64,000 nt of DNA from Mimachlamys varia (lineage: Eukaryota > Mollusca > Bivalvia > Pectinida > Pectinidae): positions 29,295,405 to 29,359,404 of the forward strand of contig OX392530.1 of NCBI GenBank assembly GCA_947623455.1, written 5' to 3'. Each line of letters begins with the position of its first letter. Positions within the stretch are counted from its first letter, which is position 1. Below the pieces are notes generated by a model, which saw only the letters and a list, made by a program, of their open reading frames with translations, was not told the origin of the DNA and made no database searches. This document shows positions 1 through 11,199 of the stretch, piece after piece. The position numbers and the translations under genes are program-made.

Positions 1-120
1 ATCAAAAATCAAGGTCAAATTTTACATTTATTGAGTGCTTGATATTTTGTTATAAAATTATGAAGCAAAGTGTTTGAAAATTTAGGATGTATCCACATTT
101 TTCATAAATATGACAAAAGG
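1..120. repeat. Fragment of an interspersed repeat
   Basis: AT-rich sequence recognisably related to the repeat block at about 38.8-39.1 kb. Both share the phrase AAGGTCAAATTTTA, then a stretch resembling GATATTTTGTTAT, then ATTATGAAGCAAAG. The left end is cut by the window edge. No coding signal is seen. Confidence 0.5.
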
Positions 121-136
121 GCTGTCAGAGAAGATC

Positions 137-528
137 TTAAAGGCCCAATATACGTAACGTCAGGAAATTTTCGTGATTCTGAAAAATTATGAATAAAAAT
201 CCTGTTGATAACCATGCAAAAATAAGCCTAAAATGAAGTAAACCTGAGCGGTCACTAACAAGAAACTCTTGACAAAAAAATATAAAGAATTGAAAATAAT
301 TCAGGTGGGGCCCACTTTAACAACAAACAGAAGGTAGAAGACGGTTCGAAATGGACGCGTGTTTACAAATAGCGTGTTTCAAATGCTGCTGTACCGGTAA
401 CCGCGAAAGAATTCATCTTGAATATTGCTGATATCAGTTAATCTTAGCTAAATCTGTAAATATAATAAGTTATTAGGCTAGATTTTTGCTTCAAGTTTTG
501 CCGAAAGTTACGTATATTGGGCCTTTAA
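137..528. mobile_element. TTAA-flanked MITE, copy 1
   Basis: The element runs 141-524, with perfect terminal inverted repeats AGGCCCAATATACGTAAC and GTTACGTATATTGGGCCT, and is flanked by TTAA at 137-140 and 525-528. It has no coding capacity. Related copies are at 4418-4629 (internally deleted), 17227-17617 (full length) and 28600-28742 (truncated). The TTAA target is the hallmark of piggyBac and Kolobok transposons; which of the two supplied the transposase cannot be decided from the ends alone. This copy lies upstream of the first visible UROD exon, probably in an intron. Confidence 0.85.
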
Positions 529-649
529 CATCCTCATGATCATGTTCAGGATTTATGCAGGTACAACATGTTTGTTAATTCTTTACTTGAATGTTTCACA
601 TCAGTGAAATAACTCTCTAAACTGACTCATGATACAATATCTATTTCAG

Positions 650-3600
650 CCATTGCGGAGGTTTGATCTGGATGCTGCGATCATATTTTCGGACATTCTG
701 GTGATCCCTCAGGCTCTGGGTATGGAGGTGAACATTGTGGAAGGCAAGGTAAACATTGTAGTAGAACAGCTGCATTGTTGATAGGTATAAGAATGATAAG
801 TAGATCTTTCTCGAATCAAATGAGTGGTTTGGCAGGGCTTTATCACCCCTCTTTTCAGGTCAGTTAAACGGACCCATTTCCAATGAAAAAATGTGTGATT
901 TTTATTCGCACACGCAAAGGTTGGCATGGTTTGTTCGTCCATCAACATTTGGTTTGTCCGACACTTTTCCAGAGAACTATTTGAAGGATGTGGATGAAAC
1001 TTCACTCGAAGGTTATATGCATGGAGATTTGAAACCGAGTTGTTTTGAAATTAATTCAAAATGTTGTTACAGAGTTATGGCCCCTAAACTTCGAAAATTT
1101 TAACAAATGTAAAAATGGTCCTTGTCAGACACTTTTCCGGAGAACTATATGGAGGATGTTGATGAAATTCACACAAAGATTACATGCATGAAGACCTTAA
1201 ACTGAGTCGATTTTGAGATTAATTTTATTTGTAGTTACAGAGTTATGGCTCAAAATATCCCAAGATAGCCGTTTCGGCGATAAATTTTTCCCAATTTGAT
1301 CTCAGGGTCCAATTCCTAAAATCCCCTGATAAAGCCCTGTTTGGTATATCTCGTAAATCTGCTGCAATTGCTAAGACAAATCAATATTTGGGTCAATGAT
1401 TTAAGAAACACATAATCACGCCCACAGCACTCACTATTTTAGGAGTGTGTTGATTTTATGAACAGTACATTTATGATCGACTAAGAAATGAAAACTGACT
1501 ATAATATTTGCCTATGAAACCCATGCAGAAAATGCGGTACATTTATACATGGAAATATGTAAGCCTGTATCTCTCACATAGGGAGTGGTGTTTGGTTTTC
1601 TGTTGGAGACCCCTGCTGACATGGAAAGGCTCAACATGGGTGTAGATGTCACAAAGGAACTTCACTACGTTATGGATGCCATTACCCTCACCCGCCACCA
1701 GATCAAGGGCCAATGTCCACTGTTTGGGTTTAGCGGGGCCCCGGTAAGTCACCATCATTTACTGATCAGTTCATAGGTACAGTATGAAATTCTGGAAATA
1801 CTTCATTTTAACATTGTGGAAACCATTGTTTTCGGCAATAATGTACAAAAAGGACCCATGAAAATAAATTGTAAATTTATCACTGCATGAGATAATGCTG
1901 ATTTGGTTACAGTGTTGACAAGAGAGACTTTAGAGTACAGTTGAACTTTGTTATCTTGAATTAGATTAACTGGAAGACCCCTTGTGTTTTGAAATATTCC
2001 GTCAGTTCCACCAAACTTAAAACCAACATTAAAACTCTCTTAACTCAAATAATCGGACAACTTCAAGTTTTTATTTTTGTTCCACCGGCTTCGAGATAAT
2101 GAGATTCAGCTGGATGCCTAGTTTGTAAGTAAACAAAGATATTTTGGATGGGGAATCTGAAATTTGCGGACATGTTATTTTTAGCCTGTGATAATATTTT
2201 CTTCCAGTGGACCCTTATGAAGTTTATGATTGATGGTGGCTCTCATTCACCTCTACCAAAAGCAAGGAAGTGGTTGACGAAATATCCCAAGGAAAGTCAC
2301 AAGCTTCTGTCTATCCTTACCACCAAAGTGATTGACTACCTCGTGGCACAGATCAAGGCCGGCGCACAGGTCTGTCATCACCTACCTTAAAGTCACGGCA
2401 ATTTTTATTTTATATCTTCTTTTTTATTTTTTATTTTGGAGGGGGAGGGGGGATTCAAACATTTTGTTGATGTATCAGTACCTATTTTCTCAGAATTTTC
2501 AAATAATGTTTCATTTCAGGTTCATATATGAGTAGGTTGGAAGGTCAGGATAGTATCAAATTTAGATAACATGGTATGCTTTTATGATTTAATCTCCTGT
2601 GTGCAGTTAAGTCTTTGGTGTAATGCAGCCTCAGGAAACAATTTATCAATTTGATCAATATTTAGGGGGGATAGTTGGGGAGTTTCGTGTTAAATTGTAC
2701 GAAACAACTGTTTATGGGGTGGGGGGGGGGGGGCACAGTGACCAAGTGGTTAAGGCGTCTGAGGTTCTGATACCAGCTTTACCATTACACTTTATTGGTA
2801 ACAAGTTTTAGACCTTCAGGAGGCAGTCAGAAATTCTGTCTTTCCTTCAGACCATAGCTGGTAACTGTTAACAGGATGAACAATCTAAAAACTAAATAAT
2901 GAATGCTTAACATTTTACTAACATTACCAGTTTCTGTAAACTCTTGACATAACTATGTTGTTTGCTGGTCCTGTTTTGCTTCAAATTTTATAAAAGAAAT
3001 TTCATTAGCGTTTAAGTACTGTTGCCAGACCAGTATATCTTTCCTGATAACAAGGATAAGGCATTTGAATGTTTTCCCTAAATCCAACTACAATTGTTAG
3101 TTTTTTAAATTGACAAATATATGCTTTATGTCCCAGGGATATAGCTCATTTCACTGGTCAATAGTTACTGGAGTATTCCCATGTAGAAAAAAACAATTGA
3201 AAACATTATGCTGTCATTACAATATCATGCCAATGGTTCTGCCCAGTTTATGATAAGGCCAACAGAAAGTTTGCAGCGATATCACTGCAATATTGTGGCA
3301 ATGTTGCCAGAACATGTCGCCAGAAGTGCACCGACTATCGATGCTAGGATATCATTCATGGACAATTTTGACAACCAATTCCCTTTCATGGTTTCTTAAT
3401 ATAATAAATATTTACAATTTTAAAACTGTTGACCATAAAATAAGAATTTGTAGCGGGTGCATATTTCTGTGAGGTTTTTTTGAGCATTTATTCATCATTA
3501 TTATTCAAGATTTGGTATATATCTGTAATGTTATACTTTATACATTAAAACTCCAATCTTCTCTGCATATTGTACAAGTATTGGATTACTGTGGCGATAA

Positions 3601-6600
3601 TCTGGTACATCTATATTGTTATACGTATACCTTGTACATTAAATCTCTTTCTCTACAGATTGTACAAGTATTTGATTACTGTGACGGAACTCTGGTAAAT
3701 CTGTAATGTTATACCTTGTACATCAAATCTTCAATCTTCTGTACAGATTGTACAAGTATATTTGATCACTGTGACGATAATCTGGTACACCAATTATGTT
3801 ATACCTTGTACATTAAGTCTTTTTCTCTATAGATTGTACAAGTATTTGATTACTGTTACGATAATCTGGTACATCTATATTGTTATACGTATACCTTGTA
3901 CATTAAATCTCTTTCTCTACAGATTGTACAAGTATTTGATTACTGTGACGGAACTCTGGTAAATATGTAATGTTATACCTTGTACATCAAATCTTTAATC
4001 TTCTCTGCAGATTGTACAAGTATATGATTACTGTGACAGAACTCTGGTACCTCTGTAATGTTATAACTTGTACATCAAATCTTCAATCTTCTCTGCAGAT
4101 TGTACAAGTATTTGATTCCTGTGCTGGAGAGCTAGGACCAATACAGTTCAACAAATTCAGTTTACCCTATCTGAAAGATATTTCTTATGGTGTGAAGGAA
4201 AAACTTTCGGAGGAAAAGGTTGAGCCTGTCCCTATGGTAAAGATATTATTCAAACATAATATATTATTTTCATAATTGAAGAAAATTGATCAGGAGTATG
4301 TCTCTCTGCATTTTCACACATAAGAAATATTATAACAGTGCAAGTAATTACAAAAACACATGTGCTTTCTAAAGACATACAGCAAACATCATTATCTGGC
4401 CATGTGTAATGTTTTAAAGGCCCAATATACGTAACTTCAGAATTTTTTCAGGATCCTGAAAAATTATGAAAAAATATCCATTATCAACTGCTACTGTACC
4501 GGTAACCGCGTAAGAATTAATCTTGAGTATTGCTGATATCAGTTGATCTTAACTAAATCTAAAAATTAAATAGGTTATTAGGCCTGATTTTCACTTCAAG
4601 TTTTGCCGAAAGTTACGTTTATTGGGCCTTTAAGGAGATCTATGTAATAAAGTAAAGAGAGGTAAGATTTTAATTAGATTGGTGAAGAAGGAATAAAAAG
4701 GAAATTGGAGATAAATTACAATGGCCCTAGAAATTTCATACAAATTGTCTTACAGGTGGTGTTTGCTAAGGATGCCCATTTTGCCCTTGAAGAACTTAGT
4801 AATATAGGATATGAAGTTGTCTCCCTTGATTGGACTCAGAAACCATTACATGCAAGGTGAGCTAAAATTCTGTTTTACAACTTGGTTAATATTGATATTT
4901 CTAACTTTCAGCATAACGATTTTTTTTTTTTTTGTAAACAAGTGATGGGCAATTGGTTAAAATCATAATCGAATACCATATTTGTTCTGTTTGTTTACAA
5001 CACACTGTACATGTGGTGGCACAAATTGTACACTTAAGGGAAAACTGATTTTTTAGTGCATCATTTAAACTCCGGCTACTTCATCATATTTTAGAACAAA
5101 TTAAATTGTTGGATCTTTCTCTAACATGTATTTATAATTTTAATTCTTTAAAATATGAGAATTCCTCTTAAAACCAGTAGAACAACTAAGAACCAACAGA
5201 ACCTACATATGAAATAAGAAATTTTCATTGTCAAAATCCAAGATGGCCATCTGTCAGCTACCCGTATTTTTGTTTTGCTGATCAGTCTCAGAATCTAATG
5301 GGCACAGCTAAGCACTAGGAAAATTCCAACTATCAAATTTGGGAATAATCCATCCAGAACTGGTAAATACAGTGATAACAAACTATTACTGTAAATTCCA
5401 AGATGGCCGTCTGTCTGCCATATTGTTTCAGATCTGTCCAAAAATGGACCATGCATGGCTAGGCACCAACGGGAACCTACAGATAAAATTTGAAAATGAT
5501 ACTTCCAGCACTTCTCAAGAAATAGCGATAACAATCTATTACTGTAAAATAACAGATGGCTGTCTATCAGCAATATTGTTTATTGGATCTGTCTGAATGT
5601 GGACCATGCATAACTAGGCACCAAGGGGAACCAACATATGAAATTTGAAAACAATCCATCCAGTACTTCTCAAGAAATAGTGATAATAAGAATTCTTAAG
5701 GGAAGGATGGACCATGGATACAGGGTGATTTGAAAAAAAGTAAAAGTTCAGTAAATTCACTGGTTGAAAATGCTCTATTTTAGGATCTATATTTAGAAGC
5801 TTCCTTCAAAACAGAGAGTTGATAAGTACATCTGTGAGAAAGAGGGTGTTATATACTCTTACCATTTGCAACAGAAATTGTAAATGTTTAATACAAATCC
5901 AATTTTCTCAAATGATAGTTGAATTATGTTTTGATGACAGTTAGATTAATTTAGATAGTAAATTTCTTGACCAACATGCTCTTTCTGATGAACATGTAAT
6001 CCTATTTTCTGCTGTATACTTTATAAGTTTAAGTAACAAATATCTTTAGCAAATGTTGTTATGGTCCTATAACACACATTGCTGTTGATGACAAAATCAA
6101 TAAAGCCCAATAGGGCTTCATATAAGTTTGGCAACAGTAGCAATGTGAATTATAGGACCAGGACAACATTTGCTAAAATAGTTATTACTTCTGTCTTAAT
6201 ACATTTCAGGGAGAGCAAATGTAAATATGATATTATGTACATACATAGAGTGAACCCAGACACCTTCGTTCCCAGCCAAAAACGTCCGGATTGCCAGCTT
6301 TTCGGACTACCAAATTTTGTCTACAAGGTCAAAAAATTGTCACGCAAGAGTTATTTCCCTTGACTTTATTCACTGCGAGACGTTTCAATGACATTACATA
6401 AATAATTTTGGGTCACTTTGTAAATATAGATATTTACATATGTTTTCTACCGGTTATATGATTTTTGTTTGGTTTTACATTGATTTTCTGGAGAGTACAA
6501 ATAACGTGACAAGATCTGTTCCCGTGCATTTGCGTCCCGATTGTGAGTTTTCCAGTATATTGGAATCCGGATTATCGCGGGTCCATTGCATACTGAATAT

Positions 6601-8782
6601 GGATTTAGTTATAAATATGATAACAGTCAAAGGGAGTCAAACTTCCTTACTACATGTCAAATGTGATGCATCTAATTTATATTTCATTTTTTTCAGACGG
6701 TTGATGGGTGCTAAAGTAACTGCCCAAGGTAACCTTGACCCCACTTTCCTGTACGCCCCTCATGTAAGTATCATATATATATATATATATATAGTACTCA
6801 TGGTAACCTTGACCCCACTTTCCTGTACGCCCCTCATGTAAGTATTATATATATATATATATAGTACTCAAGGTAACCTTGACCCCACTTTCCTGTACGC
6901 CCCTCATGTAAGTATTATATATATATATATATAGTACTCGAGGTAACCTTGACCCCACTTTCCTGTACGCCCCTCATGTAAGTATTATATATATATATAT
7001 ATATAGTACTCAAGGTAACCTTGACCCCACTTTCCTGTACGCCCCTCATGTAAGTATCATATATATATATATAGTACTCAAGGTAACCTTGACCCCACTT
7101 TCCTGTACGCCCCTCATGTAAGTATCATATATATATATATATAGTACTCAAGGTAACCTTGACCCCACTTTCCTGTACGCCCCTCATGTAAGTATCATAT
7201 ATATCTATATAGTACTCAAGGTATACTTGACCCAACTTTCCTGTACGCCCCTCATGTAAGTATCATATATATATATATAGTACTCAAGGTAACCTTGACC
7301 CCACTTTCCTGTACGCCCCTCATGTAAGTATCATATATATATACAGCTCAAGGTAACCTTGACCCAACTTTCCTGTACACCCCTCATGTAAGTATTATAT
7401 ATATATATATATAGTACTCAAGGTAACCTTGACCCCACTTTCCTGTACGCCCCTCATGTAAGTATCATATATATATATCGCTCAAGGTAAACTTGACCCA
7501 ACTTTCCTGTACGCCCCTCATGTAAGTATCATATATATATATATAGTACTCAAGGTAACCTTGACCCCACTTTCCTGTACGTCCCCTAAGTAAGTTTAAT
7601 AGATATATACATTTGTATGTAGTACTCAGGTAACCTTGACCCAACTTTCCTGTACGGCCCTCATGTAAGTTTCATAGATATACAGCTCAAGGTAACCTTG
7701 ATCCAACTTTCCTGTACGTCCCACATGTAAGTGCCATATATATATATATGTTGTACTCCGGTAACTTTGACCTGACTTTCCTGTACGCCCCTCATGTAAG
7801 TATCATATATATACCACTCAAGGTAACCTTGACCTAATTTTCCTGTATGCTCTTCATGTAAGTATCATATATATATATAGTACTCAAGGTAACCTTGACC
7901 CAACTTTCCTATACGCCATGTAAGTTTCATATATATATATATATCGCTCAAGGTAACCTTGACCCAATTTCCTACACACAGAAAAAGGGAGTTTACTGAC
8001 TATATACCAAAGAAATAGACACAGACATATTTGAAAATTATTCTTAATGTAAATGTAAGCATTGAACTATTACTAGATGTAGTCTACTGTCGAGATGAAT
8101 GCAATTTGGATGAGAGATAATTAATCATTCTATTTATCTGTCACCCAAATTGTATTCATATCAACTGTATACTTCATATGGTAACAGTTCAATGCTTATT
8201 TATGACGTTACTTTGCTGTCCCTACAGTTTGATGACGTTACTTTGCTGTTCCTACAGTTTGATGACGTTACTTTGCTGTTCCTACAGTTTTATGACGTTA
8301 CTTTGCTGTTCATACAGTTTGATGACATTACTTTGCTGTTTCTACAGTTTAATGACGTTACTTTGCTGCTCCTACAGTTTTATGACGTTACTTTGCTGTT
8401 CCTACAGTTTTATGACATGACTTTGCTGCTCCTACAGTTTTATGACGTTACTTTGCTGTTCCTACAGTTTTATGACGTTACTTTACAGTTCCTACAGTTT
8501 AATGACGTTACTTTGCTGTTCCTACAGTTTTATGACGTTACTTTGCTGTTCCTACAGTTTTATGACGTTACTTTGCTGTTCCTACAGTTTTATGACATTA
8601 CTTTGCTGTTCCTACAGGATGAGTTGAAGCTTGCTGTCAAAGAAATGTTAGAGAAATTTGGTACGAAGCGGTACATCGCCAATCTAGGACACGGCATACA
8701 CAAAGACACTGATCCCGAGAGTGTGGGAGTATTCATCGACGCTGTACATTCCTATTCTGAGGACATGATTGCGAGGGAATAG
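650..8782 (+). CDS. UROD: Uroporphyrinogen decarboxylase, 3' seven exons (5' partial)
   Basis: UROD converts uroporphyrinogen III to coproporphyrinogen III in the cytosol by removing four carboxyl groups, without a cofactor (haem pathway). Exons by homology, all with AG/GT borders: 650-748, 1582-1743, 2208-2369, 4099-4236, 4756-4856, 6697-6763, 8618-8782 (stop TAG 8780-8782). Frames join throughout; only the 4756-4856 to 6697 junction splits a codon. Together they encode about 297 residues, so roughly the N-terminal fifth, including the RQAGRYLPE region, lies outside the window. The catalytic Asp is present (FSDIL, human Asp86), as are the substrate-site Ser (FDSCAG) and His (NLGHG, human His339). 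The position of human Tyr164 is Phe here (LMKFMIDGG). Introns 3, 5 and 6 contain tandem arrays derived from the adjoining splice junctions (see separate entries). No clear poly(A) site was found just after the stop. Confidence 0.95.
828..1344. mobile_element. Non-autonomous DNA transposon in a UROD intron
   Basis: The element spans 833-1339. It starts CAGGGCTTTATCA and ends TGATAAAGCCCTG, a perfect 13-bp terminal inverted repeat, and is bordered on both sides by TTTGG (828-832 and 1340-1344), a 5-bp target duplication. Inside are two diverged copies of a roughly 180-bp unit, at about 955-1100 and 1125-1255, sharing GACACTTTTCC, AGAACTAT and GTTACAGAGTTATGG. No transposase is encoded; short open frames here are not genes. 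The CAGGG end recalls hAT, but the 5-bp duplication does not fit hAT's 8 bp, so the superfamily is left open. Confidence 0.7.
3512..4098 (+). repeat. 88-bp tandem repeat containing decoy copies of a UROD exon start
   Basis: The real acceptor is at 4098/4099. Six further copies of the junction start at 3569, 3659, 3747, 3833, 3923 and 4011, a spacing of 86-90 bp. Each copy has pyrimidine-rich intron, an AG (CAT in the first), then the exon sequence beginning ATTGTACAAGTAT. Homology to the exon runs about 36 nt, and in most copies is followed by GGTAAAT or GGTACAT, so units look like 36-nt mini-exons (12 codons, [12 protein letters not shown]) with both splice sites. The true exon has Ser-Cys-Ala where the copies have Tyr-Cys-Asp. 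Confidence 0.9.
4414..4633. mobile_element. TTAA-flanked MITE, copy 2 (internally deleted)
   Basis: The element is 4418-4629 between TTAA duplications at 4414-4417 and 4630-4633. It keeps the same 18-bp ends as the copy at 141-524 (the right end has one change, ACGTTTATT), but lacks about 170 bp of the interior. It lies in the UROD intron between the exons at 4099-4236 and 4756-4856. Confidence 0.85.
5200..5700. repeat. Three tandem units of an interspersed repeat (about 155-160 bp each)
   Basis: Units are recognised by CCAAGATGGCC followed by a CTGTC..CC/GC phrase at about 5238, 5398 and 5550, and by the recurring phrases GGACCATGCAT, CTAGGCACCAA and CTTCTCAAGAAATAG. Copies are diverged. 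It sits in the long UROD intron between exons 4756-4856 and 6697-6763. No coding capacity is evident. Confidence 0.65.
6764..7980 (+). repeat. Minisatellite grown from the 3' end and donor site of a UROD exon
   Basis: The exon ends GGTAACCTTGACCCC...CCCCTCAT, followed by the donor GTAAGT. Immediately downstream this 47-bp exon tail plus GTAAGTATCATATATAT is repeated about 18 times, with period 60-75 bp set mainly by the length of the TA run. Nearly every copy keeps CATGTAAGT, so the intron begins with a ladder of decoy 5' splice sites. Using the first decoy (GT at 6838) would add 74 nt and shift the frame. Copies at the far end (after 7580) are more diverged. Confidence 0.95.
8199..8617 (+). 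repeat. 30-bp tandem array of UROD 3' splice sites
   Basis: Fourteen head-to-tail copies of a 30-bp unit, TTTGATGACGTTACTTTG followed by CTGTTCCTACAG, run directly into the last UROD exon at 8618. Each unit ends in a pyrimidine tract and CAG, giving 13 decoy acceptors (first at 8227, then every 30 bp) before the true one. The unit is 10 codons without a stop and is in frame with the exon, so use of any decoy would insert multiples of [10 protein letters not shown] just before DELKLAV. The 210-codon open frame here is this effect plus the true exon. Confidence 0.95.
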
Positions 8783-9349
8783 CTAGACCATTGGTGCTAT
8801 TTATGTGTTCACAATTCTCTGTGATATGACAGAAATACTTTTGTTATGTAACAGATTTTTTATTTGTATGATGAAGTCCAAAATTTGAAAAAAAAAAAGT
8901 GAAAAAGAGTGTTATTGATTTGAAAATATTTATTGGTATTAGTATCTTGGTTTTGTCAAAGTCAGTATTTATAACACAAATACTCTTTACAAAGGGAAAA
9001 AAAAGTGACGGTAATGCAAAAACTGTATCTGTTTGAATACTTATGATTGTATCTCAATTCTGAGGAGTCAGGAAAATGGCATTAAATACATTTTACATCA
9101 GAAATGTTATCATAGACTTAGAGGAATCGAGTTGAGATATAATAATATAGATTATAGGTATAGATGGCTGTGATCATATTTAAATGTAAGAGTTCAATAG
9201 TGCAATACATGAGGACAACACCTATCTCTCTAAACCATAAAGTTATTCCCTCTCCTGTACCTGGTATAAAGAATATACAGGTAAATATCAGTATGTTCGC
9301 TTGCCATGGTAGTTAGGCTCATTTGTAGAAGTTGTACATTGCAAATGAA

Positions 9350-9440
9350 CTCATTATAATTCACCCCTGAAATCTCATAATGAACTGAATTTCAACCTTT
9401 GAATTGAAAGAGTTTATATATGTCTTGGGGATTGAGTAAA
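9350..9440. repeat. Short inverted-repeat element, copy 1
   Basis: Begins ATTCACCCCTGAAATCTCATAATGAAC and ends with a diverged inverse containing CTTGGGGATTGAGT. It shares TTCAACCTTTGAA with the copy at 11200-11721, where the same core is interrupted by extra DNA. Confidence 0.5.
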
Positions 9441-10383
9441 ATAACACCAAATTCATTCAACCAGAGAAATATCCGATGAATTTTGTCGCAGTGATATTTA
9501 GTGTAATATACAAGAAGTGATTTCTGGCACAATTTTGGTAGATTGTTGTTTTTTCTAGGTAAAAGACAAATTCTTTTGATAAAAAAAAATGATCCAAAGA
9601 GTTATATCCCAGGTTATTCCAAGACATATTTATTGTCAGTCTGATATATATATATAGATTTCTGAGTAGAGAATGTTAATTATTAATGATAGAAAATCAG
9701 AAATGTTGCTCTATAAAAATGTGAACTTTAATTTTCCAATCTGTAGCTATGAGACTTCCAGATTTTGTGGATATCCCCTCTGAATGACAACAAATGTTCA
9801 GCAGAAAAAATATGACAAAATTTAAAACATTGCATTTTTTTTTTATGGTAGAAACCAGATGCTAAGCTCAGGATGATACTTAGCTTTGTCCTAATATTAA
9901 TCGTATCTCCTGTAAATTTCTTACTCACTAAAGATTGTATGGTATGATTGTTATTTATAAATCTGTTTGATGATAAAACTACAAGAGGTTAATAGTTGTT
10001 ATGCCATATAAAGTGTAATGATATATATATTAGTTTCTCTCAGTCGAATTCAGATAAGTATTTATTTCATTAGAATTTGGAATATAAGCTAGTTTATAAT
10101 CTGTGCTTATATGTAGAAATTGATTTTTATAATCATATTGCAAAACAAACTACATTACCTTATCAATCATATGTATACAGAAATAGTATCATGAGATATC
10201 ACAGTGATCTGTAAATCCCATTCAATCCTAGAGTCATGTGCAATACAGCAGCCTTACGTCGGCCATTTTGCCAGATTCAAAAATGGCAGTTAAAGTTTAA
10301 GAGGGAAATGGTAGAAAAGTTGATATAGGAATAGATCATGTGAACAGAGATTTCCTAACGTGAGCTTATGTTAGAATATATTT

Positions 10384-10415
10384 CCTCACGTGAGGACAGC
10401 ATTGCACATGTGCAA
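10384..10415. promoter_or_regulatory. Two adjacent perfect palindromes with E-box cores
   Basis: CCTCACGTGAGG (10384-10395, core CACGTG) and TTGCACATGTGCAA (10402-10415, core CACATGTG) are perfect 12- and 14-bp palindromes 6 bp apart. Several further CATGTG/CACATG motifs follow up to 10540. The arrangement resembles binding sites for bHLH dimers, but no adjacent promoter is evident and a repeat origin is equally possible. Confidence 0.3.
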
Positions 10416-10887
10416 TTGAGGTGAGGAATTTCCTTACTAACATGAACCACCTTGCAGCTCATGTGCTGAAACTTAATCTGCATACATTTCTAACATGTTT
10501 CTCATGTGCTGCTCATGAGCTACTACCGAGTTTCTCATGTGCAAAGGTTAGGTTTTTCTGTACGGGATGTACATGTTTATGGTATATTACTGTAGTTCTG
10601 GTATATTTTATGCGGCTAAATTCAGGACCTGCTAGTTAGGATGTGATTAATAGGAGGTGTGTGGAGTATTGATGTGTGTGGGTATGAATTCTGTTAGTGT
10701 TTGAATGGCCGATCAATGTGTATACCGGGGGGGGGGTTCTGAATTCTGGAGATCTAGTCTCTGTGTCTGGAGTTCTTATGTAAGTAAGTGGATCAGAATT
10801 CTGGATTTGATAGGTAGATATAAATATTGAAACTTCTATATTTCTGGTGTTCTGGTGTATTAATCTCAGTGGACTGAGAGAGAGATC

Positions 10888-10982
10888 ATAAACTCATTCA
10901 CCCCTGAAGACACATGAGAACTATATATTCCAATTTAAAAGTTGGATTAGTTCAGTATGAAATTTCAGGGATGAATGAATAA
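10888..10982. repeat. Short inverted-repeat element, copy 2
   Basis: Starts CTCATTCACCCCTGAA and ends TTTCAGGGATGAATGAAT, an imperfect inverted repeat of about 17 bp around a 60-bp core. Same family as 9350-9440 and 11200-11721. Confidence 0.55.
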
Positions 10983-11199
10983 AATAGCGTGGATAAAGGC
11001 TAAAGTAGTATTCTGTTCAGAATACCTTGGCAGTAGATACCTGGATGTCTCTATTACAAACATATTAAGCCATTTAATTTTCATTCCGAATCTGGAGATC
11101 TATAACCCAATATCACTATGCAGGAATTGAAATAAGAATCTTCAGAACTGAAAATCTACATGTACAATTTCTGCATCTTTTGCAGTGGTACAGGGTCCT

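Noticed and set aside
2731..2785. tRNA-Leu-like phrase (AAGTGGTTAAGGCGTCTGA) in a UROD intron
   Set aside because: Only the 5' part of a tRNA is present, without a B box; at most a fragment of another SINE.
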